Shown piece by piece: positions 8,078-15,170 of a DNA stretch of 17,834 nucleotides (within the stretch, counting starts at the first letter, position 1; each line of letters starts with the position of its first letter). Below the pieces are notes generated by a model that searched no databases, was not told the origin of the DNA, and saw nothing but the letters and a program-made list of their open reading frames with translations. Position numbers and translations under genes: made by a program. The DNA comes from Candidatus Krumholzibacteriota bacterium (GTDB taxonomy: Bacteria; Krumholzibacteriota; Krumholzibacteriia; Krumholzibacteriales; Krumholzibacteriaceae), in NCBI GenBank assembly GCA_030630165.1, contig DAOVNN010000014.1:1-17834 (forward strand), in the 5' to 3' direction.

Positions 8078-8773
8078 ATGAAGGGGTTCTTCCGGTTTCT
8101 TCTCGACTCTGTCTTTCCACGCAGATGTATCTCCTGCGGCAGCTTCACCGGCGGCAGTCTCGTATGCGGCCTTTGTCACGGACAGTTGCTGCCGGCAGAG
8201 GCGGCGGGCCTGCTGCCGGGACCGGATGCCATTCCTGTCTACTCTCCCTTTCTCACATGTGATGTCCTCCTGGATCTGATCAGGTTTCTGAAATTCGAAG
8301 GCGGGACGGCTGCGGCAGGCTGGCTTGGCCGCGAGATGTCCCGTGCGCTTGCAACGTACAGGGAAGAGCTCGATGATCCGGTGATCGTACCTGTGCCGCT
8401 GCACTGGACCAGGCTTGTCCGGAGGGGATATGACCAGGCCGGGCTGCTGGCAGGTGAGGTGTCGCGGCATACCGGCATCCCGCTGCGCCGCAGGACGCTC
8501 GGGAGAAGGAAAAGGACCAGAGCCCAGTCGAGTCTCGATCGCGGCAGCAGGAGTGGGAATGTGACAGGCGCCTTCTGTCTCCGTTCAGCCGACCGGATCC
8601 GTGACAGGGATGTCGTTCTGGTCGATGATCTCGTGACTTCGGGCGAGACCGTTCTGGCCTGCTGCCGTGCCCTCGAAGCGGGGGAACCCTCCTCGGTCAC
8701 CGTTCTCTGCGCCGGCCGGAGACGTACAGCGAAAATTAAGGTTGAACGTCTTGATTCCCTTATGTTTGAATAG
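8078..8773 (+). CDS. ComF-family protein (zinc-finger plus phosphoribosyltransferase domain)
   Basis: 231 residues from ATG 8078, chosen because GGAGG at 8066-8070 lies 7 bases upstream; GTG codons at 8072 and 8075 are too close and GTG 8054 is inside the hairpin. The N terminus holds two CxxC pairs (Cys17, 20, 30, 33), the putative zinc ribbon of ComF proteins. The C-terminal half is a type I phosphoribosyltransferase fold: VPVPLHWTR..RGYDQA, QSSLDRGSRSGNVTGAF, and the PRPP-binding loop DVVLVDDLVTSGE (178-190). In competent bacteria ComF acts in transformation after DNA uptake; in others (GntX) the role is unclear, so no competence function can be claimed. Neighbours lgt and fba give no functional hint. 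Confidence 0.92.
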   Translation: MKGFFRFLLDSVFPRRCISCGSFTGGSLVCGLCHGQLLPAEAAGLLPGPDAIPVYSPFLTCDVLLDLIRFLKFEGGTAAAGWLGREMSRALATYREELDDPVIVPVPLHWTRLVRRGYDQAGLLAGEVSRHTGIPLRRRTLGRRKRTRAQSSLDRGSRSGNVTGAFCLRSADRIRDRDVVLVDDLVTSGETVLACCRALEAGEPSSVTVLCAGRRRTAKIKVERLDSLMFE

Positions 8774-8777
8774 GCGG

Positions 8778-8792
8778 GAAATACTGTATTTC
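8778..8792 (+). promoter_or_regulatory. Palindromic operator-like dyad upstream of the glycolytic genes
   Basis: GAAATAC-T-GTATTTC is a perfect 7-1-7 inverted repeat, AT-rich inside GC-rich surroundings, placed 4 bases after the comF stop and 39 before the fba start. Its size and symmetry fit a dimeric repressor site. I could not pair it with a convincing -35/-10 set, and its AU content makes a terminator unlikely. Confidence 0.45.
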
Positions 8793-8831
8793 GGCCGGGG
8801 CGACCGGTTCTCATGCGCACGGGAGGACGAA

Positions 8832-9761
8832 GTGCTCGTTACAAACAAGGTGCTGCTCGACAAGGCGAAGGCTGGATCATATGCCGTCGGAGCCTTCAAT
8901 ATCAATAACCTCGAATTTGTTCAGGCGATAACATCCGCCGCCGCGGAGCTCGACAGCCCTGCGATACTTGCCGTCTCGCAGGGCGCGATCAAGTATGCCG
9001 GTTTCGAGAACCTCGTCTCGATGGTAAGGACAGTCTCAGACAATATGAAAATCGAGATATCCCTGCACCTCGATCACGGCCAGGACATGGAGATCATCGA
9101 AAAATGTATCAACGGAGGGTTTACCTCTGTGATGATCGACGGTTCACACCTGCCGTTCGAGGAGAATATAGCAGTGACTCGCGAAGTCGTCGAGAAGGCG
9201 AAGCCGGTCGGAGTTTCCGTCGAGGGAGAGCTGGGCAGGCTCGCAGGGATAGAGGACAACGTCTCGGTGGCGCAGCAGGATGCGAGCTTCACCGATCCTG
9301 GCGAGGCGGCCGAGTTCGTCGAGAAGACGGGGGTCGATTCCCTGGCAGTGGCAGTGGGAACATCGCACGGGGCGTACAAGTTCAAGGGTGAGGCAAAGCT
9401 CGCGATGGACAAGCTCAGCGAGATCGCTTCCGTCGTCTCCGTTCCGCTTGTCCTGCACGGTGCCTCCGGCGTCAACCAGGATCACGTGGCGATCGCCAAC
9501 GAGTTCGGCGCGAAGATCGGCGCCGCAAAAGGTGTCCCGAACGAAGCGATATCCGAGGCGATCAGGCGCGGGGCGGCGAAGGTCAATATCGACACTGACA
9601 TGAGGATTGCCTTCACGGCATTTACGCGCAAGGCGTTCGCCGAGAAACCGGAGAACATAGATCCGCGCAAGTACCTCGGGGCCGCGAGAGACGCTGTCTT
9701 CGAGGTTGTAATAGCGAAGATGAAACTTTTCGGCAGCGTCGGCAAGGCGTTCGGAGACTGA
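8832..9761 (+). CDS. fba: Class II fructose-1,6-bisphosphate aldolase
   Basis: 309 residues from GTG 8832 with GGGAGG at 8821-8826. The frame is open far upstream into comF, but the ribosome binding site and the family start (KVLLDKAKAGSYAVGAFN) fix this codon. A zinc-dependent aldolase: LHLDHG with catalytic Asp81 and zinc ligand His82, GTSHGAYKF with zinc ligand His179, LHGASG with zinc ligand His209, and VNIDTDMR for phosphate binding. It splits fructose-1,6-bisphosphate into DHAP and glyceraldehyde-3-phosphate, or the reverse in gluconeogenesis. It resembles the Bacillus FbaA / KbaY-GatY subgroup, so tagatose-bisphosphate activity cannot be excluded, but the following gap-pgk-tpiA genes favour a glycolytic role. 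Confidence 0.95.
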   Translation: MLVTNKVLLDKAKAGSYAVGAFNINNLEFVQAITSAAAELDSPAILAVSQGAIKYAGFENLVSMVRTVSDNMKIEISLHLDHGQDMEIIEKCINGGFTSVMIDGSHLPFEENIAVTREVVEKAKPVGVSVEGELGRLAGIEDNVSVAQQDASFTDPGEAAEFVEKTGVDSLAVAVGTSHGAYKFKGEAKLAMDKLSEIASVVSVPLVLHGASGVNQDHVAIANEFGAKIGAAKGVPNEAISEAIRRGAAKVNIDTDMRIAFTAFTRKAFAEKPENIDPRKYLGAARDAVFEVVIAKMKLFGSVGKAFGD

Positions 9762-9810
9762 CGAGCCGTAGCAGATCAGAATCCAAACATCGGGAAAAAG
9801 GAGGACATAA

Positions 9811-10812
9811 ATGGCTGTCAACGTAGCTATCAATGGATTCGGCAGGATAGGGAGGCTCGTTTTCAGGGGCGCTCACAAGGACCGCCGGTTCAACATTGTC
9901 GCGGTAAACGATCTGACAGACTCGAAGACGCTCGCTCATCTACTGAAGTACGACTCGGTCCATGGACGCTATCCGGGGAAGGTCAAAGTCCTTAAAAACG
10001 GCGATATCTCTGTCGACGGCAAGAGGGTCAGGGTACTCACCGAGCGCGATCCGGCAGCCCTTCCCTGGGAGAAATTCGGGGTGGACGTAGTCATCGAATC
10101 GACCGGGTTCTTCCGCAAACGCAAGGACGCGGCTAAGCATATCGAGGCGGGAGCAAAGAAGGTCATCATCTCAGCACCGTCACCCGATCCCGATATCATG
10201 ATAGTGATGGGCGTCAACCACACGAAGTACCGCAAGAGCAGGCACCACATCATCTCGACCGCCTCGTGCACAACAAACTGTCTCGCGCCTGTCGTAAAGG
10301 TGCTCGACGACAGATTCGGACTCAAGAACGGCCTTATGACGACGATACACGCCGTCACGAATGATCAGGTGATCCTCGATATGCCGCACAAGGACCTGCG
10401 CAGGGGACGCGCCAGCGGCGTCTCGATGATTCCGACGACGACCGGAGCTGCCGCGGCTGTCGGCAAGGTTCTTCCGAAGCTCAATGGCAAGCTGAACGGG
10501 CTGGCAGTGCGCGTGCCTACCCCGGACGGTTCGCTCGTCGACCTCACCGTCACCCTGAAGAAAGCGACCACGGTAGAGAAGATCAACACCGCGATGAGGA
10601 AGGCCTCGGAAGGCAGACTGAAGGGTATCCTCGAGTACACGGAGGATCCGATCGTTTCGGTCGACATCATCGGGAATCCGCACTCATCGATATTCGACGG
10701 CCTGGCAACGATGGGCATCACATCGAAGGTCTTCAAGATCCTCTCGTGGTACGACAACGAGTACGGATACGCGATGCGGATGGTCGATATGATGAAGATG
10801 CTGTTCAAGTAA
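9811..10812 (+). CDS. gap: Glyceraldehyde-3-phosphate dehydrogenase, type I
   Basis: 333 residues from ATG 9811 behind AAAAAGGAGGA (about 9795-9805), one of the best ribosome binding sites in the window. Rossmann motif NGFGRIGR (8-15), VND at 32-34 as expected for NAD preference, active-site SCTTNC (152-157) with nucleophile Cys153, general base His180 in TTIHAVTND, and the C-terminal SWYDNEYGYAMR. It oxidises glyceraldehyde-3-phosphate to 1,3-bisphosphoglycerate in the cytoplasm. Its substrate is made by the fba and tpiA products and its product is used by Pgk, all encoded alongside. The 49-base gap after fba shows no terminator. Confidence 0.98.
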   Translation: MAVNVAINGFGRIGRLVFRGAHKDRRFNIVAVNDLTDSKTLAHLLKYDSVHGRYPGKVKVLKNGDISVDGKRVRVLTERDPAALPWEKFGVDVVIESTGFFRKRKDAAKHIEAGAKKVIISAPSPDPDIMIVMGVNHTKYRKSRHHIISTASCTTNCLAPVVKVLDDRFGLKNGLMTTIHAVTNDQVILDMPHKDLRRGRASGVSMIPTTTGAAAAVGKVLPKLNGKLNGLAVRVPTPDGSLVDLTVTLKKATTVEKINTAMRKASEGRLKGILEYTEDPIVSVDIIGNPHSSIFDGLATMGITSKVFKILSWYDNEYGYAMRMVDMMKMLFK

Positions 10813-10838
10813 AGCGCAGGCAAGACTGGAGGAGACCG

Positions 10839-12038
10839 TTGAGAAAGAAGACCCTGAGGGATGTTGAGCTCGATGGGAAAAGGGTGCTGATGCGCGTCGA
10901 TTTTAACACGCCTCTGACAAAAGACGGCGACGTTGATGACGACACACGCATCCGGGCCGCGCTGCCGACCATTAACTACATTGCGGAACATGGGGCTTCC
11001 CTCGTCCTGATATCTCATCTCGGAAGACCGAAGGGAAAGCGCGTTTCCTCGATGAGCCTCAAGGTCGTGGCATACCGGCTCGCCGAGCTTGTGCACCATC
11101 CGATAAGGTTTGCCGAAGACTGCATCGGCGATCAAGCCCTTGAGATGGCTTCCGCACTGGCGCCGGGGGAGATACTGCTCCTCGAGAATCTCCGCTTTTA
11201 CGATGAGGAAACGTCGAACGACCAGGGGTTCGCCCGCAAACTCTCCAGGTACGGTGACATCTATGTGAACGACGCATTCGGGACCGCCCACAGGGCTCAT
11301 GCCTCTACGGAGGGCGTCACACATTTTTTCGAAGAGCGTGTTGCTGGAATGCTGATGGAGAAGGAGCTGGAGACCCTCGACAACATGAGGACCGATCCGA
11401 AAAGACCGTTCGTAGCCGTGCTGGGCGGAGCGAAGGTCTCGGGGAAGATCGGATTGATCAGGAACCTGCTCGATAAGGTCGACCGGATCCTCGTCGGCGG
11501 TGGTATGGCGTTCACCTTCTTCAAGGCGCTCGGTCTCGAGATAGGCGACTCGCTTCTCGACGAGTCGTACATGGAAATGTGCCGTGAGACGATGGAAAAA
11601 GCTGGTAGCGGCAGTGAGAAAAGGATCTTTCTTCCCGTCGACTGTATCGTGGCGAAGGAGATCGATAACGACGCTGAGCACAGGACGGTATCGACCGGCG
11701 ATATCCCCGAGGGATGGGTCGGAGTAGATATAGGCAGGAAGACCGTCGATGTCTTCCGCGACGAGATAATGAAAGCCAGGACGATTTTCTGGAACGGTCC
11801 CATGGGGATCTTTGAGATGACGAACTATGCCGAGGGGACCAGAGGGATAGCGCGTGCGATTGTGGACGCTACCGCTGAAGGAGCTGTTTCGGTCGTGGGT
11901 GGGGGCGACAGCGTCTCCGCGCTGGGGAGGCTCCACCTCAAGGACAGGGTGACGCATGTCTCGACAGGAGGCGGCGCATCGCTCGAGCTGCTCGAGGGGA
12001 AGGCACTCCCGGGCGTTGAGGCGCTGAGCGACGCATGA
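10839..12038 (+). CDS. pgk: Phosphoglycerate kinase
   Basis: 399 residues from TTG 10839, which has GGAGGAG at 10828-10834; the frame is open upstream into gap but the family begins at about KKTLRDVELDGKRVLMRVDFN. Signatures: RVDFNTPL, HLGRPKG, LLENLRFY, the central AVLGGAKVSGKIGL, nucleotide-site WNGPMGIFE, and the C-terminal GGGDSVSAL and STGGGASLELLEG. Length is normal, with both Rossmann-like domains complete. It transfers phosphate from 1,3-bisphosphoglycerate to ADP, the first ATP-yielding step of lower glycolysis. 26 bases separate it from gap. A very long open frame on the opposite strand (10365-12233) is a codon-bias shadow. Confidence 0.98.
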   Translation: MRKKTLRDVELDGKRVLMRVDFNTPLTKDGDVDDDTRIRAALPTINYIAEHGASLVLISHLGRPKGKRVSSMSLKVVAYRLAELVHHPIRFAEDCIGDQALEMASALAPGEILLLENLRFYDEETSNDQGFARKLSRYGDIYVNDAFGTAHRAHASTEGVTHFFEERVAGMLMEKELETLDNMRTDPKRPFVAVLGGAKVSGKIGLIRNLLDKVDRILVGGGMAFTFFKALGLEIGDSLLDESYMEMCRETMEKAGSGSEKRIFLPVDCIVAKEIDNDAEHRTVSTGDIPEGWVGVDIGRKTVDVFRDEIMKARTIFWNGPMGIFEMTNYAEGTRGIARAIVDATAEGAVSVVGGGDSVSALGRLHLKDRVTHVSTGGGASLELLEGKALPGVEALSDA

Positions 12039-12069
12039 GCCGTACGATGGACTGAAAGGGATGATCGAA

Positions 12070-12825
<756 letters not shown>

Positions 12826-12849
12826 GAAAGCCGCTTATGAGGCAAATGG

Positions 12850-12862
12850 CCGCTCAGTGCGG
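12850..12862 (+). terminator. Weak hairpin after tpiA, possible terminator
   Basis: CCGC-TCAGT-GCGG forms a 4-bp GC stem (extendable by a G-U pair) flanked by AAA upstream and TTT downstream, 24 bases after the tpiA stop. The stem is short and the T-run is only three, so termination would be inefficient. Confidence 0.25.
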
Positions 12863-12883
12863 TTTCAGGGCGACACAAATCAT

Positions 12884-12912
12884 TTGACTGACACCCCCGT
12901 TTTTATTAGACT
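12884..12912 (+). promoter_or_regulatory. Sigma70-like promoter for secG and tRNA-Leu
   Basis: TTGACT (12884-12889), 17-base spacer, TAGACT (12907-12912): five of six and four of six consensus bases with ideal spacing. It lies in an AT-rich 128-base gap between tpiA and secG. Predicted transcription start about 12919, giving a 40-base leader. Confidence 0.55.
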
Positions 12913-12920
12913 ACTCTTCT

Positions 12921-12948
12921 GATAATAAAATGCTTTTTTGATAATAAA
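12921..12948 (+). repeat. Tandem GATAATAAA motif in the secG leader
   Basis: GATAATAAA occurs at 12921-12929 and again at 12940-12948, 19 bases apart and each preceded by T-rich sequence (TCT / TTT). Both copies also resemble an extended -10 element (TGATAATAA). The second runs into the AAAGG ribosome binding site of secG. Confidence 0.5.
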
Positions 12949-12959
12949 GGCTGGTGCTT

Positions 12960-13373
12960 ATGCTGTTTAACGTGTTTGTAATAGTACACGTCGTTACCTG
13001 CGCACTGCTCATCGTCGCCGTGCTGATGCAGTCGAGCAAGGGCGGCGGCCTTTCCGGTGCCTTCGGCGGCGGTGGAGGTCAGGCCATTCTCGGCGGGCGG
13101 GAAACCGCCAGCTTCCTCAGCAAAGCCACGACGTATCTGGCCGTCATATTCATGTGCACATCTCTGTCACTGGCGTTCCTTTCAGCCGGAAGGGGCAGCC
13201 AGGAGGCTGAGAGCGCATTGAGAAAGGCAGCGCAGGGTCAGGAGTGGGGCGGCATGATTCCAGAGGAACGCAAGGACGTCGATGAGGTCATCGGAAACGT
13301 TCCCGAGTCGGGCCAGCAGCAGGAGACGGTACCGGAGGGTGAACCTGCCGAGCAGCAGCCCCCCCCGCAATAG
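12960..13373 (+). CDS. secG: SecG subunit of the protein translocase
   Basis: 137 residues from ATG 12960, with AAAGG at 12946-12950 spaced 9 bases; GTG 12954 in frame is too close to it. Two membrane helices (about 5-22 and 56-75) flank the glycine-rich cytoplasmic loop with SSKGGGLSGAFGGGGGQ, the SecG hallmark, and LGGRETASFLSKAT. SecG associates with SecYE and assists SecA-driven export. The C terminus carries a roughly 60-residue hydrophilic tail rich in Glu, Gln and Pro, ending in PPPQ; tails like this vary widely among SecG proteins. Position between tpiA and a leucine tRNA is a recurring arrangement. Confidence 0.93.
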   Translation: MLFNVFVIVHVVTCALLIVAVLMQSSKGGGLSGAFGGGGGQAILGGRETASFLSKATTYLAVIFMCTSLSLAFLSAGRGSQEAESALRKAAQGQEWGGMIPEERKDVDEVIGNVPESGQQQETVPEGEPAEQQPPPQ

Positions 13374-13374
13374 A

Positions 13375-13390
13375 GATATTCTGAAATATC
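13375..13390 (+). other. AU-rich hairpin abutting the tRNA 5' end
   Basis: GATATT-CTGA-AATATC is a perfect 6-bp stem with a 4-base loop. Its last base is the one directly before the first base of tRNA-Leu, that is, at the expected RNase P cut. It begins two bases after the secG stop codon. It may structure the secG-tRNA transcript for processing. Confidence 0.5.
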
Positions 13391-13474
13391 GCCGAGGTGG
13401 TGGAACTGGTAGACACGCTACTTTGAGGGGGTAGTGGGTGAAAACCTGTGCGGGTTCGAGTCCCGCCCTCGGCA
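13391..13474 (+). tRNA. tRNA-Leu (anticodon GAG)
   Basis: 84 bases folding as a class II tRNA. Acceptor GCCGAGG pairs with CCTCGGC, discriminator A at 13474. D-arm region GTGGAACTGGTAGACACGC. Anticodon stem CTACT / GGTAG with loop TTGAGGG, placing anticodon GAG at 13425-13427 (reads CUU/CUC). Variable arm GGGT-GAAA-ACCT as expected for leucine. T-arm GCGGG-TTCGAGT-CCCGC. The 3' CCA is not encoded; ATTTTAT follows. It lies 17 bases after secG and shares its terminator. Confidence 0.97.
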
Positions 13475-13484
13475 TTTTATAAAG

Positions 13485-13513
13485 AGGGAGGCTGCATGAG
13501 CCTCCTTTTTTTT
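13485..13513 (+). terminator. Rho-independent terminator after tRNA-Leu
   Basis: GGAGGCT-GCATG-AGCCTCC forms a perfect 7-bp stem (13487-13505) followed by eight T residues (13506-13513); the stem can be extended with AG below. It lies 10 bases after the tRNA and ends the secG-tRNA transcript. Confidence 0.93.
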
Positions 13514-13545
13514 GGGGAACTGCGGGCGCAGGGAGTTAATAATCC

Positions 13546-13573
13546 TTTACACTTTCACGGAGACTGTTTTACT
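13546..13573 (+). promoter_or_regulatory. Possible sigma70-like promoter for the DUF4446 gene
   Basis: TTTACA (13546-13551), 16-base spacer, TTTACT (13568-13573): five of six and four of six consensus bases, located between the strong terminator and the next start. Predicted start of transcription about 13580. Confidence 0.4.
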
Positions 13574-13617
13574 CTCAGCATTCCTTAACCCATGGTGCGG
13601 AGGTAGCAACCGGTAAC

Positions 13618-14115
13618 ATGAATGCTTTCATTGAGGTAAACGCGAATATACTCCTTCCGGCAGCCCTGATACTGAGCGTGGTGGCGGTCACGGCCGTGAT
13701 CCTCCTCGCCGCCAGGATACGGCGGATGCAGCGGCCGTTCAGTGAGATGGCCGGACTGTACGATGATGTCGGCACCGAAGACTCTCTTCAGCTCCTGCTC
13801 AAGGGAGTCGATGAGAACCGCGAGTTTATCAAAGGGCATGGAGAGGACCTCAGGTTGATCCATGAGAGTCTCGAGGAGTGCTTCAAGGGAATCGGTATGG
13901 TGAAGTACAATGCCTTTGAGGATGTCGGCGGCAATCAGAGTTACTCGATCTGCATACTTACCAGACAGAAGAACGGCTTCATGCTGACGAACCTCGTCGG
14001 AAGGAACTCGACGCGCGGTTACGCCATCGAGGTCAAGAGCGGGGCGGCGGAGCGTGAGCTCGGCTCCGAGGAGACCGAGGCGCTGGCGTATGCGGTGAAG
14101 TCTCTTGAGGAATAG
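13618..14115 (+). CDS. DUF4446-family membrane-anchored protein
   Basis: 165 residues from ATG 13618. A GGAGG at 13599-13603 lies 14 bases upstream, longer than usual, but no other start is in frame nearby. One N-terminal membrane helix (about 11-32), a charged helical stretch (about 39-90), then a compact domain with GIGMVKYNAFEDVGGNQSYS and NGFMLTNLVGRNSTRGYAIEVKSG. The YNAFEDVGG...S segment and the overall layout match the DUF4446 family as I remember it. The function is unknown; that family is often found near chromosome-partition genes in Firmicutes, which are not present here. It is transcribed alone, convergent with the rhomboid gene. Confidence 0.8.
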   Translation: MNAFIEVNANILLPAALILSVVAVTAVILLAARIRRMQRPFSEMAGLYDDVGTEDSLQLLLKGVDENREFIKGHGEDLRLIHESLEECFKGIGMVKYNAFEDVGGNQSYSICILTRQKNGFMLTNLVGRNSTRGYAIEVKSGAAERELGSEETEALAYAVKSLEE

Positions 14116-14117
14116 AT

Positions 14118-14129
14118 AGAGCCGGCTCT
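14118..14129. other. 12-bp perfect palindrome in the convergent gap
   Basis: AGAGCCGGCTCT is self-complementary, two bases after the DUF4446 stop and followed by TTTAG. As RNA it could form only a short 4-bp stem with a CCGG loop, so a terminator role is doubtful. The rest of the 71-base convergent gap shows nothing recognisable. Confidence 0.3.
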
Positions 14130-14186
14130 TTAGACACACAGCTATTAATCCCAGGATAAATAAGGAGATAGGAAAAGAACAGGATG

Positions 14187-15029
14187 TCAGTGGAGGGTTT
14201 CGGAGTCGTCCCTGCTGTCCTTTTCCTGCTCCGAGTACTGTTCGAGGATGCGCCGTTCGGTCTCGGAGAGGTTCTCGTACCCTTTCTCCGAGATCTTGTC
14301 GAGGATTGAGTTGATCTTGTCCATATCCGATTCCTGCCCGCCGGCGGGAGGATCCTGCTTTTCTCCATCAAAGCTGATCTTGACCGGTATCTTCGAAAGT
14401 TTTCTCCTTATGAAATCATGGAATCGCCTGAACTGGTATTCGCTGCGCATCATGATGAGGGCGGCCGCCATCCCGCCGAGGTGAGCGAAGTGAGCGATAT
14501 TGCCGCCGCCGCGTATTCCCATGACGAGAGAGAGAAGAGCCAGTCCTATCGCGAGTGTCCGCGCTTTCACCGGAACCACGAACCAGAGAAGAAGCCGCTG
14601 GTTGGGAAACATGATCGCGAATGCCAGCAGCATCCCGTATGAGGCTGCCGAGGCTCCGATCACAGGAGTGTTGAATGCGAAGAGGAAACTGAAGACGGCG
14701 CCTCCGAGCCCGCATGCGAAATAGAACCTCAGAAAACGACTGCTTCCCCAGACCTGCTCGAGGGTTCTTCCGAACATCCAGATGACGAACATGTTCAGGG
14801 CCATGTGTATGAGACTGCCGTGCAGGAACATGTAGGTGAGCATCTGCCAGATGTAGCCGCGGGTAACGACCAGTCTGGGCGTAAGGGCGAGATATGCTGT
14901 TATCTGTCTTCCCACCGGAAGCTGAGTGATGATGAACATGACCGCATTAGCTATTATGAGACGCATGATAACACTGTCCAGCAGGCTGCTCTGTCTCTTG
15001 TACCCTGAAAAATCCCTGTTACCGTACAT
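14187..15029 (-). CDS. Rhomboid-family intramembrane serine protease with C-terminal helical domain
   Basis: 280 residues, start ATG at 15029-15027 with GAGG seven bases upstream on the minus strand. About six membrane helices. Rhomboid landmarks: FLHGSLIHMALNM (oxyanion region with His75 and Asn79), catalytic Ser127 in GASAASYGM, and catalytic His183 in AHLGG. The usual GxSG motif is GxSA here, an Ala replacing the glycine after the nucleophile; the Ser-His dyad is otherwise intact. The soluble C terminus contains KINSILDKISEKGYENLSETERR, which resembles the DUF6576 tail common in Bacteroidetes-type rhomboids. It cleaves transmembrane substrates within the bilayer; the substrate is unknown. 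It is divergent from the secreted beta-helix gene. Confidence 0.92.
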   Translation of the reverse strand: MYGNRDFSGYKRQSSLLDSVIMRLIIANAVMFIITQLPVGRQITAYLALTPRLVVTRGYIWQMLTYMFLHGSLIHMALNMFVIWMFGRTLEQVWGSSRFLRFYFACGLGGAVFSFLFAFNTPVIGASAASYGMLLAFAIMFPNQRLLLWFVVPVKARTLAIGLALLSLVMGIRGGGNIAHFAHLGGMAAALIMMRSEYQFRRFHDFIRRKLSKIPVKISFDGEKQDPPAGGQESDMDKINSILDKISEKGYENLSETERRILEQYSEQEKDSRDDSETLH

Positions 15030-15070
15030 TTTGGTTCCTCGCGGTTCAAATCTTGCAAGCTACTCAATGG

Positions 15071-15099
15071 ATAATAACGAAAAGGCCCGTTGCGGGCAA
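15071..15099 (-). promoter_or_regulatory. Sigma70-like promoter for the rhomboid gene
   Basis: On the minus strand, TTGCCC (15099-15094), 17-base spacer, TATTAT (15076-15071): four of six and five of six consensus bases at ideal spacing. Transcription would begin near 15064, about 35 bases before the start codon. Confidence 0.55.
15085..15097. promoter_or_regulatory. Dyad GCCCG-TTG-CGGGC over the rhomboid -35 region
   Basis: A perfect 5-3-5 inverted repeat that overlaps the -35 element and spacer of the predicted rhomboid promoter. Possible operator; short enough to arise by chance in GC-rich DNA. Confidence 0.3.
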
Positions 15100-15117
15100 G
15101 ACACCATACGCCCGATT

Positions 15118-15146
15118 TTGACTCGACCGGACATCGGGGATATGCT
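15118..15146 (+). promoter_or_regulatory. Sigma70-like promoter for the beta-helix/amidohydrolase genes
   Basis: TTGACT (15118-15123), 17-base spacer, TATGCT (15141-15146): five of six and four of six consensus bases at ideal spacing. Transcription near 15153 would give an 18-base leader before GTG 15171. Its -35 box lies 18 bases from that of the divergent rhomboid promoter. Confidence 0.6.
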
Positions 15147-15170
15147 AGCTTCTGCTGCGAGGTGAAAAAG

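Noticed and set aside
8078..8773. Evidence of natural competence
   Set aside because: A lone ComF-family protein occurs in many non-competent bacteria and no other com gene is present in the window.
8742..8790. Sigma70 promoter for the glycolytic genes near TTGAAC 8742
   Set aside because: No -10 element with acceptable sequence at 16-18 bases; the nearest TATGTT is only 13 bases away.
8778..8792. LexA box
   Set aside because: The dyad fits neither the CTGT-N8-ACAG nor the GAAC-N4-GTTC forms; only a short CTGTAT stretch is shared.
14118..14129. Bidirectional terminator between the convergent DUF4446 and rhomboid genes
   Set aside because: The palindrome gives only a very short stem and there is no T-run of useful length on either strand; kept only as a weak palindrome.
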